From: Aricia agestis
Taxonomy: Eukaryota > Arthropoda > Insecta > Lepidoptera > Lycaenidae
Direction of reading: 5' to 3'
Length of the DNA: 64,000 nt
NCBI RefSeq assembly: GCF_905147365.1
Contig: NC_056428.1
Coordinates: 26,938,001-27,002,000 of the forward strand
Position 1 is the first letter of the stretch. The number at the start of each line of letters is the position of its first letter. The translations under genes were made by a program, and so were the position numbers. Shown one piece after another: positions 11,595-26,478 of the stretch. The notes under the pieces are model-generated. The model saw only the letters and a program-made list of their open reading frames with translations, ran no database searches and was not told the origin of the DNA.

Positions 11595-14500
11595 ATGAAG
11601 ATCAGCCTAGAATATATTACCGTGGCTCTAATTTTAGTGGTGCCAGCCCACTGTTACGTGAGTACTGAAATCAAATACGTCGCGGTTCTGTACAGACATG
11701 GAGATCGCATGCCGGTGGATTGTTATCCGGCGGATCCATACAGAAATCAGTCTTTTTGGCCGGCACCATTCGGGCAATTGACGAATACAGGAAAAGAACA
11801 ACATTTCAGACTAGGAAAAAGCCTGCGCCTGCGATATTCGGTAAGATTTACAGCTTTTTCTAAAATTTATTCTAGAATGTACGTTTTTCTCTATCTACCC
11901 TCATTGTACATTCTTAGTAAGAGTTGCGAAGTACAACAATTTAGCATCGATGCAATTTAGGGTTTTCAAAAGCCTATTGCAAAGGGAACCGTATAATTTA
12001 TCCAAATAAAAAGTTAATTTTATCTTATTTTGGGATCTCACCTACCGACTCCCAAGCGGTCGAATTCGACCGCGATAACAATAGATTTCCAAGAATCCGC
12101 GATCGAGGGATTAAAAATCTCCACACAAAATTTTATTAAAACTGGTGGTTGGACTGAAGGAAACGGGGCACTATGGGAATAATGGGGCTTAGAAAAATTG
12201 TTCGTTATATTAACCTCTTATATTTTTAAATATACCAAAAAGGGTGGTTATAAGAGCGCTGCTCTGCACTACGCTCCCGCCTTAGCCATTGTGGTTATTT
12301 TTTGTGAACCACCTGGAGCCCCGCGTAGCGGGGTTACGTCGACTTTCTTTTGTAGTAGTTTGTCAATCCCTAGAGTGCAATTCCTAAGCCGTAGGCTTAA
12401 TTATTATATTGTGTTAACAGAAATATTTTTTGTATAACCTCCTGACGAGGCAATGTATAACCTCCTCCTTTTACATTACGTATACATTTCGGCCTGTCAT
12501 TTGACAGAGGTTGATTTTTGAGAAAAGTTTATCTGAGCTTTTTTGCTCCCCTTGGCACCCCCTATCGATTGGTATAATAAAAAGGGGTGGTCATAGGGGG
12601 TTGCATTTTTTTCGTCAAAATTTTTCCAAGTCTTTCCCATAGTGCCCCGTTTCCTTCAGGCCAAACTGGTTTAGCAGTGTAAGTGTGAATAGGTAACAGA
12701 CAGGCAAACAAACTTTCGCAATTGTATTCTATAATATTAGTATGGATACAATTCCTAAATATATTTTTATCGATTACTGAAACTGCTTGTTTTTTCACAA
12801 TACAGGCTTTCTTTTATGTATGATGGTTACATATCAGTTAAATCTGTAAGTACTTTAACATTTTACAGTCAGTAGCACCTCCATTGTGGGTGTCACAGAC
12901 AATAGATTTTCAATTGTTATGCGGCAGCCGGCTGCCGCTTGGGGATTGATGTGTTACATATAAGGACTAAGATTATATTTTGTTTGTTCCACAGCACTTG
13001 CTCTCCAAAATATATGATCCTGAGGAAGTTTTGGTACAATCAACAGATGTTGACCGCACCTTGATGTCTGCAGAAGCAAACTTGGCAGGTAAGTCATAAG
13101 AATTTATATTACTTTAACACAATTGCCAATACGACCCGGGTTTGCCTAAAATATATACATAATGTTTTAACTAAATAATATAATAGGCTGTATTAACCAA
13201 CTTTCCAAGACTTCGATGATGTTAATATTAATAATATCATTTAATCAATAAATCAATTTTATTTATTTGCCAAGAATATGGTTTAGTGCTTACAGGTGTT
13301 TGTTCACAAAAAAAAAAAAATATATGAATTTAATTTTAAAAAAAATCCATGACTCACAAATAATTTATGACTGTTATCCTTTGTGTTATAGGCCTAGAGC
13401 CCTCAAATTATTATATACAAAATATTATATCTACCAATTTATTAAGGGAAATTATAAAACGAGTGTACTTATAAAAAATTACTTTGCGACTGATGATGAC
13501 ATATGTTTTAATAACTTGAGCTGTAAGTGAAAAATTAACTAAACTAACGACTAATATTGATTAATAATAAAATCCAGAATGAGCTTACAAGAAGTGGATT
13601 GTGATTAATCCATTTCAGATATTAAAATTTTATCCGAGCGACTGTATTACTAAGTGAGCGACTGGAAATACATGGGCATTTTCAAAAAAACGTGTACCCT
13701 TGCAAAAATATGTCTAAATTTTTAAGGTCATTTATTTACCTTTATTTGAATGTCATATACAAGGAAAAATATTGAACTAATGGAATAAGTTAAAAAGAAC
13801 GCCGAAAACGTTATATTATTCTGATATTATTGAAACAAAATCGAATTTTCGACGAAACAGATTCCGTTGTGCGACTAAATGTAAAATATAATTTAATACA
13901 AAAAAATACAGCAATAAATGGATTTCTTCGTTTATTTAATCTAGTGAAATGCATATTTAATTGTTTATTAAAAAAAATATAGATAATTTCAAGGATCAAC
14001 AAGAGTAGCAATTATTTTTAATCCATAGTGTGACTATGTGACCCACTAGGTTATTTTTCATTTTTTTACATGAGTAAGTAATATTTAACATATTTAAAGA
14101 AGTTTTTATGACACCAAAACCTTTTATTTAAACATTTTTATTGTTGCACTACTTATAAAAGTAAAAAATTCTTTGATTTCATAGATTTAACTTCATTAAT
14201 TAGAGGGACGAACATCTCATAATCATAAAGATGTGTTCATATGAATTCCTAAGTTATTATTAGACATCGGATTATAATATGCACGAACAAAGTGCCGAAA
14301 TATGCATGCAAATATGCACTAGAAGTGGTCGAAATATGCACAAAATATGCACAATCAAAAGTCACTTAATATTAAAATTTATTATTTTTTTTAAGACTTT
14401 TCCGGTAGTGACATTAATAAAAGCGCCAATTTTTATAATTTCATAAAACCAGGATTTTTAATTTCTTGAAATAAAGACTTTTTAGTTTTTATTTATTTAC

Positions 14501-17500
14501 TAGCTGTTGCCCGCGACTTCGTCCGCGTCAACATAGAAACTATAATAACAAAGATGGTCCGCTAACAAATATAAAAAAGTAAAATATAACCTCCTCCTTT
14601 TTGGAAGTCGGTTAAAAGTAGCTTAAGTTACACCTTACTACATCAGCTGTCTACCAAAAAAGTCCCGCTAAAATAGCTCCAGCCGTTTTAGAGATTAGTC
14701 GGAACAAACAGACAGACAGACATACAGACAAAAATTGTAAAAAATGTTGTTTTGGTTTATATATAGTAAATAGATTCATATGCATGTACTAAAAAACGGT
14801 TCTTTCAATATTACAACAGACACTCCAATTTTATTTATATGTATAGATGTATAGATTATACGCTAATAATAATTGTCTACCAACATTTTCTGATTGCCAT
14901 CTTAATGCCCATGGAAGTTAAACTACCGAAATATGCACTATCAACGAAAAATTGCCAAAATATGCACTATCGCCTAAAAAGTGACATAATCCGATGTCTA
15001 GTTATTATAAATCTAAAAATATCAATGACACAAAATTATTTTCTTTACTGATAGAAAAGTAGTGGAAATCAAATCAAAATTATTTAAAAAATAAAACTTT
15101 TAGGTACTTAAATTTTAAATATTTGTTATTGTTAAGTAAAGGCGACGCCTTGATAATTTGGCTGTAGCGATATCGATTTTTCTATGACTAAAGCTAAGAA
15201 ATTAAAGTTCATTGTCAGTATTTATCATGTCTTTGTCTTTGATTTACCCATACCATAACACAATTGGTCAACTTTTATAACACAGAATAATCAATTAAAT
15301 AGACCTGTGTAAAAAAAGGGATTCCTATTTTTCCCACAGAGGAGAGTGATTTAAACTTCCAAAAATTTACATGGATTGGTTCAAGCATACACTTTAATTT
15401 GCCCATAGCTTATATGAAATGTATTTATGGTTTTTAAATTACGCGACAATACTATTTTGTCGCTTACGCCCTTTCCATTTTTTGCTGTTCCATTGCTTGT
15501 TTTCTGTGAGAGGCCGGGCCGGCCTTTCATAGAAAACTAGCAATCTAAAACATATCCAAAACGGTTTTTTACTTTAACGCGGCGTCACCTTAACACATCA
15601 AAAAATCTCCAATTTTCTTAATAAAATCTGTGAATAAAAAAATAATTTATTTAAAATGTGAACTAAGCCTTATGCTTTTCGCCTGTTATGACTTGTCCGT
15701 TCCATTATATATTGTGTTTGTGACCATACGAAAAGTCACAAATCGGAAGTCACGTAATATTACTTTCTTTTACTTTTAAAGTGTTTGTAAATAACCGATA
15801 ATAGTTATCACAATTTCATTTTTAATACTAAGCTAATTTTGCAACGTGTCAACAGTAATAACAGTTGGAGAAAGTATAATAATGCTTACAAAATATGGTC
15901 ACTTATCTGAACAAATAAACCGTTCCTGAAGAATCGTCCAACCTGCGTCCGCGTCTTGTAGCAGATTTTTAACTACTAAATTCAAATTGGAGTTTCTCGG
16001 TGTACAATGAAATATAGTGCTATCATTTAGTGCCGAAAATATTTTTGTAGTATGTTTATAAAACTAAAAAAAACGGTCACTAAACAGAACATTCCGGTCG
16101 GGTTGTTTTTTCATGATTATAATTTTAATTAATTTGTAGTTAAATTATGTTAGATTTTTCAATAAAAAGACATTCGATTGATACATTAAGTATTTAGGAA
16201 TCTAACATATGTTTTTTAAGTAACTTACTTTAAGAAAATAAATACCTAGTTATTAAAGATTTTGTTACAACTTCTGGGAAGGGGACAGGTGAATTTAATA
16301 GTTTTCGGTACTTAAAAACCCCTATAAACCTCATACTAAATAAAATTTTATACAAACGTGAATGTATTTTAATAAAAGAAAACTTGTTTTTGCTCCTACA
16401 TTAAAATTACAAAATGTTAGTATGTAATTTTTTATAAATAATCTGTAGCAAAGTCAAGGGTAAAGGTAAAAACCAGGGGTACACATTTTTTTGAAAATGC
16501 CCACATAGCGGGCAACTTCAATATTAAATATAGATTCGATTTTTCTAAGTGAGGTTATACATTACGAACTACTAAAAAGTTCACATTGAGCAAAGTTTTG
16601 TAAGCTGCTTTATTAATGATTAATTATTGGTTACTGATATTCTATTTGAGGGTTTATATTTTATATTTTGATACATACTTATTTTTAATGATAATAGAGG
16701 CAGGTGTTCCACAGGGCAGCGTCTTGGGGCCCGTCCTATACCTAATCTCTACGTTCTACCTCCCAGTAAATGAAAATGTCATAGTGGGCACATTTGCTGA
16801 TGACACTGCAATCCTGGCAATTCACGAAAACCCAGAGCAAGCATCCGCTATACTGCAAAGTAGTGTCAACGACATATCACTATGGCTACGTTCGCGCCTC
16901 CGTGGTCTAGTGGTATAGAGCGCGGCTCTTTACTCAGACGTCGTGGGTTCGATTCCCGCGTTGGAAACATGTTATTTCCAAGTTTGGTTAGGACAATGCA
17001 GGCTGATCACCTTATTGTCTGACAAGTAAGATGATCCATGCGTCGGATGGGCATGTAAAAAGTCGGTCGGTCTCTCGCCGGTCGTGTCGGTCTTCCGTCC
17101 CACTGGGTTATGAGAGTGTAAAGGAATAGAGAGTGCTCTTGTGTACTGCGCACACACTTAGGCACTATAAAATTACTCCTGCGTAGCTGGCCTGGTTTCA
17201 ATGAAACCGGCCACCGTCACCGAAACCGGTGTGGGACCTATTATTATTATTATGGCTACGTGACTGGCGTATCAAGGCAAATGGAAACAAATCAACTCAT
17301 GTGACGTTCACCCTCAGACGTGGTACATGTCCTCCGGTCAAACCAATGACATTGAAATCCCACAAAGTGACGAAGTACGCTACTTAGGCTTATACCTGGA
17401 GAAACGGCTTACTTGGAAGAAGCATATCTTTACCAAGAGATTGGCACTCGGCTTACAACTAAGAAACTTATACTGGCTAATGTCCCGAAAATCTCAAAAA

Positions 17501-18288
17501 TCGCGAGAAAACAAACTCTTGATTTACAAAAGTATTTTAAAGCCAATATGGTCATATGGCGTTGAGCTATGGGGAACTGCAGCAGCCAAATCTAATATTG
17601 ATATCCTCCAACGTTTTCAATCAAAAGTTCTTCGTATGATAACAGACGCACCTTGGTATATAACCAACAAACAACTATACAGCGACCTCAACATGCCTCT
17701 GGTTCAGGAGATCTCAGAAACACTAAAATCTGACGCCAAGCGCATTGAAAATCACCCAAACCCACTAGCAAACCATCTAATGCAAAATCAGATAAAAACT
17801 TTTAATAGAATAAAGAGGAAAGCACCCCAAGATCTAATATATATTCTCTATATTAGATCTTGGGGTGCTTTCCTCTTATTGAACTAGTCAAAGGGCTAGA
17901 TCATTCAAGATAAATTAAAATTACATAAGCTATAGCTAAATGCCCTGAACCAGGCAGATTGCAATAAAATAAACGAGCCTTAAAAAAAATGAAAACTACA
18001 GATTGTTTTTTGGGAGCTTTATTTTGATAAGACGAGCAAGAATTTTATCTCCGAAAAATCTCGAAAGTGAAAAAAAAACTAACAGAGATAGAAAGGATTT
18101 CATACTTTCGATTTGATGGTCCTAAAATATGGATTGTTCTATTTGTAGGACAATGACCAATGTTACAAAAAATCAGCTGGTTAGGGTTCTGTAATCAATA
18201 AAACTTGGTTGACTACAGAACCCTAACCATCTGATTTGTTGTATGCTGATAGGTTAATCCATACTAATATTATAAATGCGAAAGTATC

Positions 18289-18335
<47 letters not shown>

Positions 18336-19841
18336 TGCTTTCACGCCAAAACTACTGAACCGATTGCAATGAAATTTTGTATACAGTTATTCTAGAGTCT
18401 GAGAAAGGACATAGGCTACATTTTGATGTGGGAAAATATCTTATTTCCATGAAAATTTCGATGAAAATGAATTCGCATTGCGCGGCCAGCGCTCATCCCG
18501 GGGGTCCTGGGTTCGAGTCCCGCAGGATGAACAAAAAGTTTTCAATTTTTCTGGGTCTTGGATGTGTATTAAAATAAAATTTCAAAAATCTTAAACATAT
18601 TTTATGTATAATATTATAAAAAATCCAGAAATATATCAATGGAATGAACATTTTAGTTCTAATACGATTCAACAGATGGCGTTTTATTTTTTACTTTATT
18701 GTAACATAGAACTAATCATACTTATTAGTTAGTATGTTTTTGTTTATAGTTTTTAATACGTTAGAATATGATGTTTAATAATATTATAATCCATACTAAT
18801 ATTATAAATGCGAAAGTATCTCTGTCTGTCTGTCTGTCTGTCTGTCTTGCTTTCACGCCAAAACTACTGAACCGATTGCAATGAAATTTTGTATACAGTT
18901 ATTCTAGAGTCTGAGAAAGGACATAGGCTACATTTTGATGTGGGAAAATATCTTATTTCCATGAAAATTTCGATGAAAATGAATTCGCATTGCGCGTGGC
19001 CAGCGCTCATCCCGGGGGTCCTGGGTTCGAGTCCCGCAGGATGAACAAAAAGTTTTCAATTTTTCTGGGTCTTGGATGTGTATTAAAATAAAATTTCAAA
19101 AATCTTAAACATATTTTATGTATAATATTATAAAAAATCCAGAAATATATCAATGGAATGAACATTTTAGTTCTAATACGATTCAACAGATGGCGTTTTA
19201 TTTTTTACTTTAATGTAACATAGAACTAATCATACTTATTAGTTAGTATGTTTTTGTTTATAGTTTTTAATACGTTAGAATATGATGTTTAATAATATTA
19301 TAATCCATACTAATATTATAAATGCGAAAGTATCTCTGTCTGTCTGTCTGTCTGTCTGTCTTGCTTTCACGCCAAAACTACTGAACCGATTGCAATGAAA
19401 TTTTGTATACAGTTATTCTAGAGTCTGAGAAAGGACATAGGCTACATTTTGATGTGGGAAAATATCTTATTTCCATGAAAATTTCGATGAAAATGAATTC
19501 GCATTGCGCGTGGCCAGCGCTCATCCCGAGGGTCCTGGGTTCGAGTCCCGCAGGCGGAACAAAAAGTTTTCAATTTTCCTGGGTCTTGGATGTGTATTAA
19601 AATAAAATTTCAAAAATCTTAAACATATTTTATGTATAATATTATAAAAAATCCAGAAATATATCAATGGAATGAACATTTTAGTTCTAATACGATTCAA
19701 CAGATGGCGTTTTATTTTTTACTTTATTGTAACATAGAACTAATCATACTTATTAGTTAGTAGGTATGTTTTTGTTTATAGTTTTTAATACGTTAGAATA
19801 TGATGTTTAATCTATACTAATATTATAAATGCGAAAGTATC

Positions 19842-19884
<43 letters not shown>

Positions 19885-22800
19885 CGCTTTCACGCCAAAA
19901 CTACTGAACCGATTGCAATGAAATTTTGTACACAGTTATTCTAGAGTCTGAGAAAGGACATAGGCTACATTTTGATGTGGGAAAATATCTTATTTCCATG
20001 AAAATATCGATGAAAATTTATTCGCATTGCGCAGGCCAGCGCTCATCCCGGGGGTCCTGGGTTCGAGTCCCGCAGGCGGAACAAGTTTTCAATGTTCCTG
20101 GGTCTTGGATGTGTATTAAAATAATATTTCAAAAATCTTAAATATATTTTATGTATAATATTATAAAAAATCCAGAAATATATCGATGCAATTTAGTTCT
20201 AATACGATTCAACAGATGGCGTTTTATTTTATTTTAGTTCTAATACGATTCAACAGATGGCGTTTTATTTTTTACTTAAATATATTTTATGTATCTATAC
20301 TTCTATACTAATCCATACTAATATTATAAATGCGAAAGTATCTCTGTCTGTCTGTCTGTCTCACTTTCACGCCAAAAACTAATATTATAAATGCGAAAGT
20401 ATCTCTGTCTGTCTGTCTGTCTGTCTCGCTTTCACGCCAAAACTACTGAACCGATTGCAATGAAATTTTGTACACAGTTATTCTAGAGTGTGAGAAAGGA
20501 CATAGGCTACATTTTGATGTGGGAAAATATCTTATTTCCATGAAAACATCGATGAAAATTACTTCGCATTGCACGTGGCCAGCGCTCATCCCGGGGGTCC
20601 TGGGTTCGAGTCCCGCAGGCGGAACAAAAAGTTTTCAATGTTCCTGGGTCTTGGATGTGTATTAAAATAATATTTCAAAAATCTTAAATATATTTTATGT
20701 ATAATATTATAAAAAATCCAGAAATATATCGACGCGATGCAATGAACATTTTAGTTCTAATACGATTCAACAGATGGCGCTTTTTTTTTTACTTCGTTGG
20801 AACATAGAACTAATCATACTTATTAGTTATTATGTTTTTGTTTATAGTTTTTAATACGTTAGAATATTATGTTTAATAATATTATCACTTGCTATAATAA
20901 TAATCAATCTATCTTATCTTATAGAACTCCTACTGCATTTCTAAGGAGTTCGAGTGTGTTGTGTTGGCCTATATTCCATCCAGAAAATATTTTTACATTT
21001 TAATTCTAATATATGAAAATAGATGGCGCTTTATTTTTTACTTCATTATTATAACAGAACTAATCATACCTACTTTATTATATATTATTGTTTTTATTCA
21101 TAACTAGCTGTTGCCCGCGACTTCGTCCGCGTGGACTTTAGTTTATAGCGCGCGGTGTCAACAAAATTTGTGTCAAATTTAAAAACTTTTTAAAACCCTG
21201 GTAAGTGGTACCCCTCTTAGGGCCGCGCTACACCGGAATGGCAGCGCTGAAAGTGCTCGCCTCGCCGCTGCCATTCCGGTGCAGCGCGGCCCTTAATTAA
21301 TCAAAATACCCAAAAACAGCTGTGCAGTGTGCACATAATCTGTACTAATATTATGAATGCGAAAGTATCTCTGTCTGTCTGTCTGTCTGTCAGTCTCGCT
21401 TTCACGCCAAACGCCAAAACTACCGAACCGATTGTAATGAAATTTTGTATACTGATAGTCTAAAGCCTGAGAAAGGACATAGGCTACTTTTTTACTGGAA
21501 AAAAGGGTTGTAAGGGTCGTAAATTTGTTCAAAAAATTCATAATAGATGGCGCCGTGCGTCTTCTACATCGCGCTGACGCTTGCTCAAAAGTCTTTCTAT
21601 AAGAGGTGGTATCATCTTACATTTAAGTCTCGATTTTTTTCGATTGTTATATCTATTCTACGGTATTAAATAACTCAGTACTTTATCTGTGCAGGCAGTG
21701 ACGTAACCTTAAGACCAAATTTCACCAACGACTGTTAAAGTTAATGCTCGAATTAGTATCACGTTAGCTGTTTTGTTTTTCATATGAATGAAAGAGAAGA
21801 CAGGATATTTTAACAAGCTGTTAACACTAACAGACGTTGGTGAAATTGGGGCTAAACCTATCAATGATAAATAGTTTATGGGTAAAGTTGTGTAATTGGG
21901 GGGCTAAATAAGCTTTAAAATTTGGCATAATATATAAAGTTTAACATACAAAAATGAAGTAGGTACTTATTGTTTGCACACTGCACAGCTGTATTGATTT
22001 AAGGGGTACCAGGGTTTTTTTATAAAAGCTTTTGACACCAATTTTGTTGACATCGCGCGCTATAAACCGAAGTCCACGCGGACGAAGTCGCGGGCAACAG
22101 CTAGTAATATTATAATCCATACTATACTAATATTATAAATGCGAAAGTATCTCTGTCTGTCTGTGTGTCTGTCTGTCTTGCTTTCACGCCAAAACTACTG
22201 AACCTATTGCAATGAAATTTTGTATACAGTTATTCTAGAGTCTGAGAAAGGACATAGGCTACATTTTGATGTGGGAAAATATCTTATTTCCATGAAAATT
22301 TCGATGAAAATGATTTTTGCATTGCGCGTGGCCAGCGCTCATCCCGGGGGTCCTGGGTTCGAGTCCCGCAGGCGGAACAAAAAGTTTTCAATTTTCCTGG
22401 GTCTTGGATGTGTATTAAAATAAAATTTCAAAAATCTTAAACATATTTTATGTATAATATTATAAAAAATCCAGAAATATATCGATGGAATGAACATTTT
22501 AGTTCTAATACGATTCAACAGATGGCGTTTTATTTTTTACTTTATTGTAACATAGAACTAATCATACTTATTAGTTAGTATGTTTTTGTTTATAGTTTTT
22601 AATACGTTAGAATATGATGTTTAATAATATTATAATAATATTATATATATATACTAGCTGTTGCCCGCGACTTCGTCCGCGTGGACTTTAGTTTATAGCG
22701 CGCGGTGTCAACAAAATTTGTGTCAAATTTAAAAACTTTTTAAAACCCTCGCCGCTGCCATTCCGGTGTAGCGCGGCCCTTAATTAATCAAAATACCCAA

Positions 22801-25413
22801 AAACAGCTGTGCAGTGTGCACATAATCTATACTAATATTATAAATGCGAAAGTATCTCTGTCTGTCTGTCAGTCTCGCTTTCACGCCAAACGCCAAAACT
22901 ACCGAACCGATTGTAATGAAATTTTGTATACAGATAGTCTAAAGCCTGAGAAAGGACATAGGCTACTTTTTTACTGGAAAAAAGGGTTGTAAGGGTCGTA
23001 AATTTGTTAAAAAAATTCATAATAGATGGCGCCGTGCGTCTTCTACATCGCGCTGACGCTTGCTCAAAAGTCTTTCTATAAGAGGTGGTATCATCTTACA
23101 TTTAAGTCTCGATTTTTTTCGATTGTTATATCTATTCTACGGTTTTAAATAACTCAATACTTTATCTGTGCAGGCAGTGACGTAACCTTAAGACCAAATT
23201 TCACCAACGACTGTTAAAGTTAATGATCGAATTAGTATCACGTTAGCTGTTTCGTTTTTCATATGAATGAAAGAGAAGACAGGACATTTTAACAAGCTGT
23301 TAACACTAACAGACGTTGGTGAAATTGGGGCTAAACCTATCAATGATAAATAGTTTATGGGTAAAGTTGTGTAATTGGGGGGCTAAATATGCTTTGAAAT
23401 TTGGCATAAAATATAAAGTTTAATATAAAAAATAAAGTACTTATTGTGTGCACACTACACAGCTGTATTGATTTAAGGGGTACCAGGGTTTTTTTATAAA
23501 AGCTTTTGACACCAATTTTGTTGACATCGCGCGCTATAAACTGAAGTCCACGCGGACGAAGTCGCGGGAAACAGCTAGTTATAGTTATACTAGCTGTTGC
23601 CCGCGACTTCGTCTGCGTGGACTTTAGTTTATAGCGCGCGGTGTCAACAAAATTTGTCAAATTTAAAAACTTTTTAAAACCCTGGCAAGTGGTACCCCTC
23701 TTAGGGCCGCGCTACACCGGAATGGCAGCGCTGAAAGTGCTCGCCTCGCCGCTGCTATTCCGGTGTAGCGCGGCCCTTAATTAATCAAAATACCCAAAAA
23801 CAGCTGTGCAGTGTGCACATAATCTATATTAATATTATAAATGCGAACGTATCTCTGTCTGTCTGTCTGTCTGTCAGTCTCGCTTTCACGCCAAACGCCA
23901 AAAGTATCTCTGTCTGTCTGTCTGTCTGTCAGTCTCGCTTTCACGCCAAACGCCAAAAGTATCTCTGTCTGTCTGTCTGTCTGTCAGTCTCGCTTTCACG
24001 CCAAACGCCAAAAGTATCTCTGTCTGTCTGTCTGTCTGTCTGTCTGTCAGTCTCGCTTTCACGCCAAACGCCAAAACTTCCGAACCGATTGTAATGAAAT
24101 TTTGTATACAGATAGTCTAAAGCCTGAGAAAGGACATAGGCTACTTTTTTTACTGGAAAAAAAGGGTTGTAAGGGGGTGAAAATGCGTAAATTTGTTCAA
24201 ATTAAGTTAGTTCCAACAATTCATAATAGATGGCGCCGTGAGTCTTCTACATCGCGCTGACGCTTGCTCAAAAGTCTTTCTATAAGACGTGGTATCATCT
24301 TACATTTAAGTTTCGATTTTTTTCGATTGTTATATCTATTCTACGGTATTAAATAACTCAGTACTTTATCTGTGTGTGACGTAACCTTAAATCTATCAAT
24401 GATAAATAGTTTATGGGTAAAGTTGTGTAATTGGAGGGCTAAATAAGCTTTAAAATTTGGCATAAAATATAAAGTTTTATAAAAAAAAATGAAATACTTA
24501 TTGTGTGCACACTGCACAGCTCTATTGATTTAAGGGGTACCAGGGTTTTTTTATAAAAGCTTTTGACACCAATTTTGTTGACATCGCGCGCTATAAACTG
24601 AAGTCCACGCGAACGAAGTCGCGGGCAACAGCTAGTACATAAAATATGTTTAAGATTTTTGAAATTTTATTTTAATACACATCCAAGACCCAGGAAAATT
24701 GAAAACTTTTTGTTCCGCCTGCGGGACTCGAACCCAGGACCCCCGGGATGAGCGCTGGCCACGCGCAATGCGAATTCATTTTCATCGAAATTTTCATGGA
24801 AATAAGATATTTTCCCACATCAAAATGTAGCCTATGTCCTTTCTCAGACTCTAGAATAACTGTATACAAAATTTCATTGCAATCGGTTCAGTAGTTTTGG
24901 CGTGAAAGCAAGACAGACAGACAGACAGACAGACAGAGATACTTTCGCATTTATAATATCAGTATGGATTAAACATCATATTCTAACGTATTAAAAACTA
25001 TAAACAAAAACATACTAACTAATAAGTATGATTAGTTCTATGTTACAATAAAGTAAAAAATAAAACGCCATCTGTTGAATCGTATTAGAACTAAAATGTT
25101 CATTCCATCAATATATTTCTGGATTTTTTATAATATTATACATAAAATATGTTTAAGATTTTTGAAATTTTATTATAATACACATCCAAGACCCAGGAAA
25201 ATTGAAAACTTTTTGTTCCGCCTGCGGGACTCGAACCCAGGACCCCCGGGATGAGCGCTGGCCACGCGCAATGCGAATTCATTTTCATCGAAATTTTCAT
25301 GGAAATAAGATATTTTCCCACATCAAAATGTAGCCTATGTCCTTTCTCAGACTCTAGAATAACTGTATACAAAATTTCATTGCAATCGGTTCAGTAGTTT
25401 TGGCGTGAAAGCA

Positions 25414-25448
<35 letters not shown>

Positions 25449-26423
25449 GATACTTTCGCATATATAATATTAGTATGGATTAAACATCATATTCTAACGT
25501 ATTAAAAACTATAAACAAAAACATACTAACTAATAAGTATGATTAGTTCTATGTTACAATAAAGTAAAAAATAAAACGCCATCTGTTGAATCGTATTAGA
25601 ACTAAAATGTTCATTCCATCAATATATTTCAGGATTTTTTATAATATTATACATAAAATATGTTTTAGATTTTTGAAATTTTATTATAATACACATCCAA
25701 GTCCCAGGAAAATTGAAAACTTTTTGTTCCGCCTGCGGGACTCGAACCCAGGACCCCCGGGATGAGCGCTGGCCACGCGCAATGCGAATTCATTTTCATC
25801 GAAATTTTCATGGAAATAAGATATTTTCCCACATCAAAATGTAGCCTATGTCCTTTCTCAGACTCTAGAATAACTGTATACAAAATTTCATTGCAATCGG
25901 TTCAGTAGTTTTGGCGTGAAAGCAAGACAGACAGACAGACAGACAGAGATACTTTCGCATTTATAATATTAGTATGGATTAAACATCATATTCTAACGTA
26001 TTAAAAACTATAAACAAAAACATACTAACTAATAAGTATGATTAGTTCTATGTTACAATAAAGTAAAAAATAAAACGCCATCTGTTGAATCGTATTAGAA
26101 CTAAAATGTTCATTCCATCGATATATTTCTGGATTTTTTATAATATTATACATAAAATATGTTTAAGATTTTTGAAATTTTATTTTAATACACATCCAAG
26201 ACCCAGGAAAATTGAAAACTTTTTGTTCCGCCTGCGGGACTCGAACCCAGGACCCCCGGGATGAGCGCTGGCCACGCGCAATGCGAATTCATTTTCATCG
26301 AAATTTTCATGGAAATAAGATATTTTCCCACATCAAAATGTAGCCTATGTCCTTTCTCAGACTCTAGAATAACTGTATACAAAATTTCATTGCAATCGGT
26401 TCAGTAGTTTTGGCGTGAAAGCA

Positions 26424-26478
<55 letters not shown>

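Larger units (their letters stand above)
13672..16503. mobile_element. Large inverted-repeat-bounded element (about 2.8 kb) in phosphatase intron 2
   Basis: The left end 'atgggcattttcaaaaaaac' and following 'gtgtaccc' (13672-13699) is the inverse of the right end 'gggtacacatttttttgaaa' plus 'atgcccac' (about 16477-16504). No convincing transposase remains between them. The interior contains a complete hAT-like insertion at 14261-15000, which explains part of the length. Superfamily and target duplication could not be determined. Confidence 0.55.
16695..17992 (+). pseudogene. Jockey-like non-LTR retrotransposon, reverse transcriptase 3' part, split by a SINE
   Basis: The left piece (16695-16891) reads AGVPQGSVLGPVLY, then a TFADDTAIL catalytic block. 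This corresponds to reverse transcriptase motifs around the FADD active site. After the SINE (16892-17250) the frame resumes with a bypassed frameshift, giving VRYLGLYLEKRLTWKKHI, then KPIWSYGVELWGTA and LQRFQSKVLRMI, which are C-terminal landmarks of Jockey/CR1-clade elements. The 3' end has a short poly-A run at about 17981-17990. The copy is 5'-truncated and inactive. It lies in phosphatase intron 2 in the same orientation as the gene. Confidence 0.88.

Noticed and set aside
16899..16970. A tRNA gene-like sequence with A and B boxes
   Set aside because: It is the head of a SINE with an 11-bp target duplication and a long unrelated body. The acceptor and anticodon stems do not pair as in a real tRNA. 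The same applies at 27541, 35257 and 55148.
23813..24260. Frames rich in LSVCLSV or TDRQTDRQ
   Set aside because: Direct translations of the (CTGT)n microsatellite on either strand.
18377..26382. A 65-residue frame starting MYTVILESEKGHRLHFDVGK repeated in every array unit
   Set aside because: It sits in repeat DNA, runs through the SINE B-box, changes frame and end between units, and has no domain. It is a by-product of near-identical repeats.
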